Positions 8,268-16,503 of a stretch of DNA of 64,000 bases are shown here, one piece after another. The stretch lies in contig JAWLFE010000010.1 of assembly GCA_041685735.1 (NCBI GenBank), forward strand, positions 15,837-79,836, written 5' to 3'. Made by a program: the position numbers and the translations under genes. The notes beneath the pieces were generated by a model that saw nothing but the letters and a program-made list of their open reading frames with translations, had not been told where the DNA came from and did not search any database. How positions within the stretch are numbered: the first letter of the stretch is position 1; each line of letters opens with the position of its first letter. The DNA comes from CSSed11-175R1 sp041685735. GTDB taxonomy: Bacteria; Actinomycetota; Nitriliruptoria; Nitriliruptorales; Nitriliruptoraceae.

Positions 8268-9629
8268 TCACCCGCAGGCGGGAGCGACCGTCTGCCACGG
8301 GTTGACCCAGCTGCCGGCGTAGCGACGGCCGAGGTGCAGATGCGGCGGCGTCGTCCGCGCGTTGCCGGTGTTGCCGACGGTCCCGATGACCTGTCCGCGT
8401 GTGACCGCGGCACCCACCGACAGCCCGTCGGCGATCGTGTCGAGGTGTGCGTAGTACCACTCACTGCCGTCAGCGGTCCGGTAGGTGATCGTGATACCGC
8501 CGAGCGCCGTCGGTCGGCTCGGGGGGTTCCATCGGATGACCTGCCCATCGCCGACCGCGACGATCGGCGTACCGCGGGACGCGAAGATGTCGTTGCCCTG
8601 GTGGAAGCGCCCGCCCGAGCGTGGGAAGCCCCAGTCGTTCTGGAAATCACGGCCCGCCACCGCACCGACGACCGGGCACAGCACGCCGTCGAGCGGTGGG
8701 CCGCCCGCAGCACCAGGCCTCCCCGATCCGCCGGTGTCCGCCGCCGCTGCCGCCGCTGCCGCCGCTGCGGCCGCCGCTTCCTGGGCGCGCACGTCCCTCA
8801 GTTGCTCGCGTAGCGTGTCCTCACGGGAGCTGACCCGCTGCAGGAAGGCGGCCGTCTGGTCCTCCGTCTGCTGTAGGGAGGCGAGGACCTCGCGCTGCCG
8901 CTGCTCATCGGCCTCGACCTGGGCGGTGAGTGACGCTGCCTGCTCGCGCAGGTCGGCCAGGACCCGCAGTGTCTGCTCGGCATCGGCGGCCGCCTGGGTC
9001 GCCCTGCCTCGGGCCCTGGCGGCGTCGTCGGCCAACTCGGACCGGTCAGCGCGCAGGTCGAAGACCCGCTTGACGGTTGCGTCCTGGACGTCCATGACGA
9101 TACGGAGCTGCTTCATGCCCACGGCGAACGCGTTGGGGTCGTCGGCGTGCCGCATGATCTCCAGCACCATCGCCCCCCGGGATGCCCCGGCCGTCCCGTG
9201 CTTGAAGGACTCGACGAGCTGGGTCGACAACGTGGCTTCCTCGGCGAGCAGCTGCAGCTCGGCCTGGTCGAGCGCGTCCACGGCACGCTCGTGGTCCTGG
9301 CGAGCGACCTCCTGCTCCACCCGTGCCTCGTCGAGCGCGGCCTCAGCCAGCGCCACCTGTCCTTCCGCCGCGATCAGCTGGCCCCGAGCCTGCTCGAGCC
9401 GGACACCGAGCTCGGCGAGCTCGACCTCGGCCGCATCGATCCGGGCCTGGACCTGATCGAGGTCACCCGCAGCACGGGACGCCTCGTCCTCGGCCTCGCG
9501 CAGCTCGCGCTCGATCTGGCTGCTCGAACGGGATTGCGCCCCCGCCGCAGCCGGGATCCCGACCGCGACCACCAGCGCGACGATCATCGCTCCTCGCAGA
9601 CGTCGCCTGCCGGACCATGCGAACCGCAC
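8268..9629 (-). CDS. Secreted coiled-coil M23 peptidase (EnvC/NlpD-like)
   Basis: A 453-residue cell-wall hydrolase or hydrolase activator. The GTG at 9629 follows GAGAGG. A signal peptide covers about residues 1-35. A long alanine- and glutamate-rich coiled coil runs from about 37 to 290, followed by an alanine tract and a linker. The C-terminal M23 domain keeps its zinc ligands: H343 and D347 in HQGND, H395 in YYAHLD and the HLH pair 430-432. It probably cuts peptidoglycan stem peptides outside the membrane. The coiled-coil plus M23 layout resembles division hydrolase regulators. No FtsEX genes adjoin it. Confidence 0.92.
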   Translation of the reverse strand: MRFAWSGRRRLRGAMIVALVVAVGIPAAAGAQSRSSSQIERELREAEDEASRAAGDLDQVQARIDAAEVELAELGVRLEQARGQLIAAEGQVALAEAALDEARVEQEVARQDHERAVDALDQAELQLLAEEATLSTQLVESFKHGTAGASRGAMVLEIMRHADDPNAFAVGMKQLRIVMDVQDATVKRVFDLRADRSELADDAARARGRATQAAADAEQTLRVLADLREQAASLTAQVEADEQRQREVLASLQQTEDQTAAFLQRVSSREDTLREQLRDVRAQEAAAAAAAAAAAAADTGGSGRPGAAGGPPLDGVLCPVVGAVAGRDFQNDWGFPRSGGRFHQGNDIFASRGTPIVAVGDGQVIRWNPPSRPTALGGITITYRTADGSEWYYAHLDTIADGLSVGAAVTRGQVIGTVGNTGNARTTPPHLHLGRRYAGSWVNPWQTVAPACG

Positions 9630-9948
9630 CGCTCGCCTCTCATCGCACACATCTGTCACACACGTCGACCGTGCATGTCTGGGGTGACCTTGGCGGAGCC
9701 GGCCGCACGGGATGCTCGTCATGCTCGATGCTCGCCGGAGCCCCTGCGTTGCCAGTGTGCCTCGTGTGGCCGGTGATGGCGAGCAACCAACGGTCCGAAC
9801 GGCCAGGCCCGACCGGGTGTCGACGCCACGACCGCCCACCCCGTTCATCGGCCGACCTCGCGCGGGCTTGAGGGGCGCGACGGGACGGATCACGGTCGTC
9901 CGTCGCACGCGCACTACCGTGCCCAATCTCGACGAGGAGGGCGATGCG
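9630..9948. other. Divergent intergenic region, no gene
   Basis: These 319 bp separate the divergent M23 and AtuA-like genes. I looked for the c-di-AMP riboswitch common before actinobacterial cell-wall hydrolases and do not see its conserved blocks. The AGGAGG ribosome site for the plus-strand gene is at 9935-9940. Nothing else is clear. Confidence 0.45.
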
Positions 9949-11748
9949 GTGGGATCGATGCGGACCGAGGTGGTGCGGATCGGCAACGCATCCGGGTTCT
10001 ACGGCGACCGCGCGACCGCGATGCGCGAGATGGTCGAGGGCGGCGCTGTGGATGTCATCACCGGGGACTACCTCGCCGAACTGACGATGCTGATCCTGTG
10101 GCGATCGCGGCAGAAGGATCCGACCGCGGGCTACGCCAAGAGCTTCCTCCGGGCCTTCCGAGAGGTCGCCGACACCTTGGCCGAGCACGACATCAAGGTC
10201 GTGGTCAACGCCGGTGGCCTCGCTCCCGCGGCCCTGGCCGACGCCGTACGCGAGACGCTGAACGAACTGTCCCTCGATCGGCGCGTCGCGCATGTCGAGG
10301 GCGACGATCTGCTCCCCCGCCTCGACGAACTGAGCGCCGCCGGGCAGGGGGTGCGCCACCTGGACACGGATGCGCCCCTGGCTGCTCTCGACCGCACGGC
10401 CCTGACCGCCAACGCCTACCTCGGCGGCTGGGGGATCGCCGCCGCGCTGGACGCGGGTGCCGACATCGTCATCACCGGCCGGGTCACGGACGCGAGCCTG
10501 GTCGTCGGACCGGCCGCCTGGCGCTTCGGCTGGGAGCGCACCGACTGGGACCGGCTCGCGGGCGCGGTCGTCGCCGGACACGTCATCGAGTGCGGCGCAC
10601 AGGCCACCGGCGGCAACTACAGCTTCTTCCATGAGCTTCCCGACCCGGTCAGACCCGGCTTCCCCATCGCCGAGGTGCATGCGGATGGCAGCAGCGTCAT
10701 CACCAAACACGACGGCACGGGAGGGGCGGTCCGTGTCGGCACCGTCACCGCACAGCTGCTCTACGAGATCGCCGGCCCCCGCTACGCCAACCCGGATGTG
10801 ACGGCGAGGTTCGACACGATCCGCCTGCACGATGACGGTCCGGACCGGGTGCGTCTGGATGGCATCGTCGGAGAGCCGCCCCCGCCGACCTCCAAGGTCA
10901 GCGTCACCACCCTCGGCGGGTTCCGGAACCGGGCGACGTTCGTGCTGACGGGGCTGGACATCGACGCCAAGGCCGCACTCGTGCGACGCCAGGTCGCGGC
11001 CGAGATCGACCTGGAACGTCTGGATCTGGTCGACTGGCAGCTCGTGCGGAGCGACCACCCGGACGCAACCACGAACGCGGCCGCCACGGCGTCCCTGACC
11101 CTCACCGTCCACCATCACACACCGGAGCCGATCGGTCGGCGTGGCTTCGCGGATGCGTGCGTCGGGCTCGCGCTCGCCAGCTATCCCGGCTTCACCCTCA
11201 CGGCACCGCCCGCCGACGCCGAGCCGTTCGGGCGGTACTGGCCCGGGAAGGTCGCCGCCAGCGTGCTGGACGAACTGGTCGTGCTCGAGGATGGCTCTCG
11301 ACGCACGATCGAACAGACCGCGACAGGGTTGGACGCTCCGGCCCCGCTCGATGATCCGGACGTCGCGCCGGCCGGCCCCATCGACCCGAGCTGGTCCGAG
11401 GTCCTGGCACCCCTTGGACTCATCGCCGGAGCGCGGTCGGGCGACAAGGGTGGTGACGCCAACATCGGCGTCTGGGTCCGTGACCCCGCGCACCTCGACT
11501 GGCTCCTGGCCACGCTCCGGACGCCGGACGCCGTCCGCTCGCTGCTTCCCGAGACCGCCGGACTCGACATCGAGGTGCACCCGCTGCCCAACCTGCTCGC
11601 GGTCAACATCGTCATCCGCGGGCTGTTGGGGGACGGCGTGGCGTCCGCCACCCGACCCGACCCGCAGGCCAAGGGCCTCGGTGAGTACCTCCGGTCGCGC
11701 CGGGTCGGCATGCCGGCCGCATGGCGGGATGCGGCCGCAGGGGGCTGA
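9949..11748 (+). CDS. AtuA-like (DUF1446) protein
   Basis: A 599-residue member of the acyclic terpene utilisation AtuA family (DUF1446). The GTG at 9949 is preferred over the ATG at 9958 because AGGAGG lies eight bases before it. The main domain (about 4-450) includes GNASGFYGDR and GDYLAELTMLILWRS. The C-terminal ferredoxin-like part includes AGARSGDKGGDANIGVWVRD. In Pseudomonas AtuA is needed for citronellol and geraniol catabolism, but its reaction is undefined. No other atu gene (carboxylase, lyase) is nearby, so the pathway here cannot be inferred from context. Confidence 0.88.
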   Translation: MGSMRTEVVRIGNASGFYGDRATAMREMVEGGAVDVITGDYLAELTMLILWRSRQKDPTAGYAKSFLRAFREVADTLAEHDIKVVVNAGGLAPAALADAVRETLNELSLDRRVAHVEGDDLLPRLDELSAAGQGVRHLDTDAPLAALDRTALTANAYLGGWGIAAALDAGADIVITGRVTDASLVVGPAAWRFGWERTDWDRLAGAVVAGHVIECGAQATGGNYSFFHELPDPVRPGFPIAEVHADGSSVITKHDGTGGAVRVGTVTAQLLYEIAGPRYANPDVTARFDTIRLHDDGPDRVRLDGIVGEPPPPTSKVSVTTLGGFRNRATFVLTGLDIDAKAALVRRQVAAEIDLERLDLVDWQLVRSDHPDATTNAAATASLTLTVHHHTPEPIGRRGFADACVGLALASYPGFTLTAPPADAEPFGRYWPGKVAASVLDELVVLEDGSRRTIEQTATGLDAPAPLDDPDVAPAGPIDPSWSEVLAPLGLIAGARSGDKGGDANIGVWVRDPAHLDWLLATLRTPDAVRSLLPETAGLDIEVHPLPNLLAVNIVIRGLLGDGVASATRPDPQAKGLGEYLRSRRVGMPAAWRDAAAGG

Positions 11749-11750
11749 CG

Positions 11751-11776
11751 ACCCCCGCGCCCATAGCCGCAGGGGT
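11751..11776. terminator. Hairpin between convergent genes
   Basis: ACCCC at 11751 pairs with GGGGT ending at 11776, with an inner GC/GC pair and one mismatch around a short loop. It lies just after the AtuA-like stop and before the convergent SWIM gene. There is no U tract, so function as a terminator is uncertain. Confidence 0.35.
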
Positions 11777-11784
11777 GACCCGGC

Positions 11785-12747
11785 TCACGTCGAGGAGGGC
11801 GCCCGCGCGGACGCGCGGTAGCGGGCCCGCTCGCCCGAGCCCGTCCGCATCACCGCCCCCTCGCTGAACAACCGGTCGAGCTCCTCACGGATCCCCTCGG
11901 CATCCCGCCCGAGCGCCGCGGCCAGGGACGACGGTGACGCGACCTTCTGGGCTCGCAGTTCGGCGAGCAGGAGCTCCTCGTCCGCGGCCTCGGCACCGTC
12001 TCCGGCAGCCAAGCGCCACGCTGCCGCAGCCGCCCGCTCGATCAACCGGGCGATCGGTTCCTCGTCCTCCACGCCAGGCGGTGGGCCGAGGTGACGGAAC
12101 AACGCGGCGGGGTCCTCGACGAGCTGTGGGTGCAACGGGATGGCGTCGAGGTCTCCCTGTGCCGCGTCCAACCCGCGGGACAGATCCAGCCCACCGATCG
12201 CCAGCTCACCGTCCGACTCCCCACGCAGTGACCGAACCTCGCTGAGCAGCTCGTCACGGCTCTTCCCGCGGAGTCGGAACAGGCTGAACGGGTCCCGTCC
12301 GATCAGGGCACCGGCGGCCGCGTGCACCGCCGCGACGTGCCGGCAGACCGGGTTGCGCTCACGACAGGAGCAGCGCAGCGCGAGGTCCTCGAAGCGGGGC
12401 ACGATCCGCAGACCCAACCCCGCCATCGTCGCATCCAGGCCATCCGGGAGGGAGCCGTCCAGCAGTGCTGCGCTGAAGCGGACCTCGCCCGCGAGCCGGT
12501 CGACGACGTCGTCCCACGCGTCCGCGGACGGCAACGGCCAGGCGATCACGACGCGCGCCAGTTCACCCCGGTTCTCCCGCACACGACCCGTGATCTCGCC
12601 GGCATCGAGCGTCAGATCCTCGACCGCGCCACGGCGGAACAACGCCTGTCCCCGCTGGATCGAGCGCGTGCCCGACGGGCCGGCTTCCTCGAGCACAGCG
12701 CTCCAGGCGGCCGTCCACCAGGGGTCGGTCCCGCTCGTGCGCGTCAC
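11785..12747 (-). CDS. SWIM zinc-finger protein
   Basis: A 320-residue protein with a SWIM zinc finger: C126-x-C128, C135-x-H137 in CSCRERNPVCRH. The GTG start overlaps the TGA of the SNF2 gene (GTGA). The C-terminal part (after about residue 250) has a winged-helix-like segment (LLAELRAQKVASPSSLAAAL). SWIM proteins next to SNF2 ATPases are a recurrent bacterial pair, and the SWIM partner is thought to bind DNA or contact the ATPase. The coupling here supports a joint complex (inference). Confidence 0.88.
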   Translation of the reverse strand: MTRTSGTDPWWTAAWSAVLEEAGPSGTRSIQRGQALFRRGAVEDLTLDAGEITGRVRENRGELARVVIAWPLPSADAWDDVVDRLAGEVRFSAALLDGSLPDGLDATMAGLGLRIVPRFEDLALRCSCRERNPVCRHVAAVHAAAGALIGRDPFSLFRLRGKSRDELLSEVRSLRGESDGELAIGGLDLSRGLDAAQGDLDAIPLHPQLVEDPAALFRHLGPPPGVEDEEPIARLIERAAAAAWRLAAGDGAEAADEELLLAELRAQKVASPSSLAAALGRDAEGIREELDRLFSEGAVMRTGSGERARYRASARAPSST

Positions 12748-15700
12748 GCCCGACCCCCGGCGATGGCGGTCAACCGTGGCGGCCCAGGCGGTACCTCTGG
12801 CGGTTCCGCCTCATCGTCCTCGGGATCGGAGGGCGGTGACGACAGGGCCACGAGCTCGCGCAGCTCGTCGTCGTCGAGTTCCGTGATCCAGGTCTCCCCG
12901 GCACCCACGATGGCATCGGCAAGGGACCGCTTCTGATCGAGCAGTTCGGCGATGCGGTCCTCGATCGTCCCCGCCGTCACCAGCGTGTGCACGGTGACGG
13001 CCCGATCCTGTCCGATCCGGTGGGCGCGGTCGGTCGCCTGGTCCTCGACGGCGGGGTTCCACCACCGATCGAAGTGCAGGACGTGGGTCGCGCGGGTGAG
13101 GTTGAGTCCCGTCCCGCCGGCTCGCAGCGAGACCAGCAGGATCGGTGGCGCATCGTCGTCCTCCTGGAACCGTTGGACCATCCGGTCACGGGCCGCAAGG
13201 GCCACGCCACCGTGGAGGAACGGCACCTCCGGCAACCCCAGCTGCTCGGCCAGGTGCTCGGCGAGCAGGTAGCCCATCTCCCGGAACTGCGTGAAGACCA
13301 ACGCCCGGTCACCGGCGTCGACGAGTTCACCGAGGATCTCGGTGGATCGCGTCAGCTTGCCGGACCGTCCCGTCAGCCGACCGTCGTCCCGGAGGAACTG
13401 CCGCGGGTGGTTGCAGATCTGCTTCAGAGCGGTCAACAGGGCCAGGACCCGACCCCGGCGCTCGAAGGCGGTGGCACCGAGGCTGCCCGTCGCGAACGCC
13501 CGGTCGATCTCCGCCTGGTAGATCGATGCCTGCTCGCGGGTCAGCGAGCAGGGGACGTTGATCTCCTGCTTCGGCGGGAGATCGACGGCGACCTCCGGGT
13601 CATCCTTGCGGCGTCGGAGCACGAAGGGGGCGACCAGCCGTTTGAGACGATCGGCCGCGCCCTGGTCGTGCCAGCGTTCGACGGGGACCGCGAAGCGTTC
13701 GTTGAAGCGTCGCTCCGAACCCAGCAGGCCCGGGTTGGTCAGGTCGAGGATCGCCCAGAGTTCGGACAGGCGATTCTCGATCGGCGTTCCGGTCATGGCG
13801 ACGCGTGCCCGGCTCGTCAGGGCACGGGCGGCACGGGCGCCCTTCGACGACGGGTTCTTGATCTGCTGGGCCTCGTCGAACACGACCACGTCCCAGGCGA
13901 CGTCCTCCAGCAGACCGATGTCGCGACGCAACAACGCGTAGCTGGTGACCGTGACCTGCCCGGCGGTGAAGGCCCGTCGGGATTCCGCCCGGTCCGGGCC
14001 GTGGTGACGTTGGATCGACATCCCGGGTGCGAAGCGCTGCAACTCGCGTTCCCAGTTCCCGACCACCGACGTCGGGCACACCACCAGATGGGGACGGTCC
14101 TGGTCCCGTGAGGTCAAGAGGGCGATCGCCTCGAGGGTCTTGCCGAGCCCCATCTCGTCGGCGAGCACGCCCCCCATCCCGAGCTCGGTCAGACGCTGCA
14201 GCCAGGCGACACCACGTTCCTGGTAGGGACGCAGTTCCCCCTCGATGCCGCGGATGATCGCGTCACCGGGCCCGTCGGAGCTACGGAGCTGCTCGAGCAG
14301 CCGACCGAGGGCTCCATCGGCGACCGTCTCCACCCACCCGAGATCCTCCACCTCGTGTTGGCCGGAGAGAGCGGCGGCCAGCGCCTCGGTGAGGTCGAGC
14401 GCGGTCGTCTCCCCCGCGAGTTCGGAGATCCGGTCGACCTCGTCGTGATCGACGCGCACCCACGATCCCCGCCAGCGAACGAGCGGTTCCTTGGACGCGA
14501 CGATCTCCGCGAACTCCTCGGCCGAGAGCGTGTCGTCACCGAGCGCGATCTCGTAACGCAGGTCGGTGACCGACGACATGCCCATCGGATCCGAACCGTC
14601 TGCACGGGGTGCGGTCGGCGTTGCGCGGCCGATGCGGACCCGGAGCCGGAGCTTGCGGTCGCCGATGTCGCGCAGCTCCGGCGGCAGCTCGACACCGATG
14701 CTCCCGGCAGCCAACGCGTCGGCACCGTCGGCAAGCAGTTCCGCCACCTCACCGGCCGACAGGTCGAGCCCGGTCGGTCGGGTCTCGGACAGGCTGCGGT
14801 CCACCGGCGCATAGAGCCGGGCGGCGCTGGCGAGGCTGCGTACGAGCACCACCTCGGCATCATCGACCAGTCGGCCATCGAGTTCGATGGGGCCACCGCT
14901 GCGCTCCCAGATCTCTGCGGCATCCAGGCGCGCGTCCGGATCCGTCGTGCTCTGGACCTGGAAGGTCAATCGCCAGGGCGCCTCGGTCGCGGCGAACCGG
15001 GCCGGCAGATCCGCGGTGCCGTCGTCACCGACCGCGGGAGGGAGCAACCGCAGGTTGAGCCGAACGTGCGCGGCCCGCTGGGTGCCCAGCAAGGGCGCCG
15101 CCCAGTCGGCCATGTCCGCACCCAGTTCATCGGCCGGGATGCGCAGGTGTGCAACGGTCGGGTCACTGCCCGTCAGGGCATCGGCCCACATCTCCCCCAG
15201 CGGTCGGCGGGGACCTCGACGGCGTGGATCGAGCTCCGGGCGGCGCCCCTCGCGGGCACACGCGTCGGCGACGGCGTCCAGGAACGCCGCCAACAGTTCC
15301 CGGGCGGTCCACAGGCTGCCGTTGTCGCGGCGCAGCGCATGCGCGGCGATGGGGAAGGCCGCCGCCAGATCGTCCAGGCGGCTGTCATCCGCGGTCGCGA
15401 CCCGCCAGGAGGCGATCGCTTCCGCTGGATCCGACCCGGGTCGCAGCATGGGGATCAGACGGCCCGCGGCGACCAACTCCAACGCGAGCTTCGCGGCGGC
15501 GCTCCACGCCAGCACCGACGGGCTCGGCCGTGACCAGCCCGGCCAGTCCGGCCCGGGCGGCAGGGCCGCCAACGTGCGTACCGCCGGCAGGATGGCGATC
15601 TCCTGCGTCGCAACGACGCAGGTCTCGACCTGACCACCGACCTCACCATCGACCGGCCGGATCGTCGGGAGGGTGGCCGCCGTGCCTCCGGGAAGGTCGA

Positions 15701-15821
15701 GTCCGGCGACGGCGTCCTCGAGCGATCCATCCGACCGGTGGTGGTCGATCCAGATCGACAGGACCCCTCCGGCGGGAACGAGCCTGCCGGGGACGAACGT
15801 CATCTGTGACCGAACGACCAC
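12744..15821 (-). CDS. SNF2-family DNA-dependent ATPase/helicase
   Basis: A 1025-residue SNF2 ATPase. GTG at 15821 is preferred to the ATG at 15803, because GGAGG lies four bases before the GTG. The N-terminal half is the bacterial SNF2-associated region. The motor core starts near residue 540, with DEMGLGKTLEAIALL (motif I), VVFDEAQQIKN (motif II, DEAQ), MTGTPIENRLSELW (motif III), and in the second lobe GGTGLNLTRATHVLHFDRWW and QATDRAHRIGQ (motifs V and VI). All catalytic motifs look intact. Likely roles are nucleic-acid translocation in repair or recycling of stalled RNA polymerase. It is co-translated with the SWIM protein. Confidence 0.94.
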   Translation of the reverse strand: MVVRSQMTFVPGRLVPAGGVLSIWIDHHRSDGSLEDAVAGLDLPGGTAATLPTIRPVDGEVGGQVETCVVATQEIAILPAVRTLAALPPGPDWPGWSRPSPSVLAWSAAAKLALELVAAGRLIPMLRPGSDPAEAIASWRVATADDSRLDDLAAAFPIAAHALRRDNGSLWTARELLAAFLDAVADACAREGRRPELDPRRRGPRRPLGEMWADALTGSDPTVAHLRIPADELGADMADWAAPLLGTQRAAHVRLNLRLLPPAVGDDGTADLPARFAATEAPWRLTFQVQSTTDPDARLDAAEIWERSGGPIELDGRLVDDAEVVLVRSLASAARLYAPVDRSLSETRPTGLDLSAGEVAELLADGADALAAGSIGVELPPELRDIGDRKLRLRVRIGRATPTAPRADGSDPMGMSSVTDLRYEIALGDDTLSAEEFAEIVASKEPLVRWRGSWVRVDHDEVDRISELAGETTALDLTEALAAALSGQHEVEDLGWVETVADGALGRLLEQLRSSDGPGDAIIRGIEGELRPYQERGVAWLQRLTELGMGGVLADEMGLGKTLEAIALLTSRDQDRPHLVVCPTSVVGNWERELQRFAPGMSIQRHHGPDRAESRRAFTAGQVTVTSYALLRRDIGLLEDVAWDVVVFDEAQQIKNPSSKGARAARALTSRARVAMTGTPIENRLSELWAILDLTNPGLLGSERRFNERFAVPVERWHDQGAADRLKRLVAPFVLRRRKDDPEVAVDLPPKQEINVPCSLTREQASIYQAEIDRAFATGSLGATAFERRGRVLALLTALKQICNHPRQFLRDDGRLTGRSGKLTRSTEILGELVDAGDRALVFTQFREMGYLLAEHLAEQLGLPEVPFLHGGVALAARDRMVQRFQEDDDAPPILLVSLRAGGTGLNLTRATHVLHFDRWWNPAVEDQATDRAHRIGQDRAVTVHTLVTAGTIEDRIAELLDQKRSLADAIVGAGETWITELDDDELRELVALSSPPSDPEDDEAEPPEVPPGPPRLTAIAGGRA

Positions 15822-15912
15822 GCAACCTCCTGACACGGCGAACCCCTGAGCGTATCCGTTCGTGGCAGATCGCCCATCCGGCCGGGTCGGCGCGGCGAGT
15901 GGTCGGACGCGC

Positions 15913-15927
15913 CATCCGCACCGGATG
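15913..15927. promoter_or_regulatory. Perfect inverted repeat, possible operator
   Basis: CATCCG-CAC-CGGATG lies about 92 bases upstream of the SNF2 GTG. Six-base arms with a three-base centre suit a dimeric regulator. No regulator is identified. Confidence 0.35.
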
Positions 15928-16119
15928 ACGCACCGAACCCATCCTGCCGGCGAGGATGAGCTGTTCGCGAACGCGCCACCCGATGGCGGGTGAACGGACG
16001 CACGACAGGCCGACAACCTCGACAGGCCGACGACAAGGAATAGCCTGGTCGGTAGCACCGTTGGCAAAGACAGCGAGGTGACCCGTCGCGTCGCTCCCCC
16101 CGCCCGATGCCCTGCTCGC

Positions 16120-16198
16120 ACCCTCCATCAGATCCCGCTCCCACCTACCCTCCATCAGATCCCGCTCCCACCTACCCTCCATCAGATCCCGCTCCCAC
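16120..16198. repeat. 27-bp tandem repeat, three units
   Basis: Units start at 16120, 16147 and 16174 with a period of exactly 27 bp. Each holds the block CCTCCATCAGATCCCGCTCC. The first unit's flank differs by one base and the last is 25 bp long. The array ends right at the GGAGG ribosome site of the next gene, so copy number would change its 5' leader. Confidence 0.9.
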
Positions 16199-16208
16199 GG
16201 AGGCCGCC

Positions 16209-16481
16209 ATGAACGACACCACCACACCGACGACCCAGCATGCTCCGGCCCCCGCCGAGGCCGAGGGGGTGTCCGTGGCTGTCGACTGGCTGCAGAGCGA
16301 GTTCCCCGGCTGGACCGTCGAGATCGACAACACCAGCACCTGGGAGGGTGACCTGCGGCCACTGTGGATCGCCCGGAGCCCCGGTCACCATCCGCAGGCC
16401 GAACTGACGGCAGCGAAGCTGCACACGCGGCTGTCCGATTACCTCGACCGCGAGGCTCGTCGCCAGGCACTGCGCAACTGA
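16209..16481 (+). CDS. Small hypothetical protein
   Basis: A 90-residue protein of unknown function. The ATG at 16209 follows GGAGG with five bases between. After a low-complexity start (threonine, alanine and proline to about residue 20) comes a compact mixed region with the segments WLQSEFPGWTVEID and PLWIARSPGHHPQAELTA, and a helical end (LSDYLDREARRQALRN). There are no cysteines and no signal peptide. The frame stays open upstream through the 27-bp repeat, but the ribosome site favours this ATG. It is separated from the convergent CYTH/CHAD gene by 22 bp. Confidence 0.75.
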   Translation: MNDTTTPTTQHAPAPAEAEGVSVAVDWLQSEFPGWTVEIDNTSTWEGDLRPLWIARSPGHHPQAELTAAKLHTRLSDYLDREARRQALRN

Positions 16482-16503
16482 CCACGCGGCAGCGGTAGCG
16501 CGG

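Larger units (their letters stand above)
15822..16208. other. Divergent intergenic region with repeats and an inverted repeat
   Basis: These 387 bp separate the SNF2 gene from a small plus-strand gene. They hold the inverted repeat CATCCG-CAC-CGGATG (15913-15927), two copies of CGACAGGCCGAC (16003-16014 and 16020-16031), a plus-strand TAGCCT -10 candidate at 16041-16046 and three 27-bp tandem units (16120-16198). No coding sequence is supported in it. Confidence 0.6.

Noticed and set aside
9640..9860. c-di-AMP (ydaO) riboswitch upstream of the M23 peptidase gene
   Set aside because: The conserved blocks of the riboswitch are not present on the minus strand.
9640..11580. 646-codon open frame antisense to the AtuA-like gene
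   Set aside because: No recognisable domain, low-complexity composition, and full overlap with a gene that has clear family motifs.
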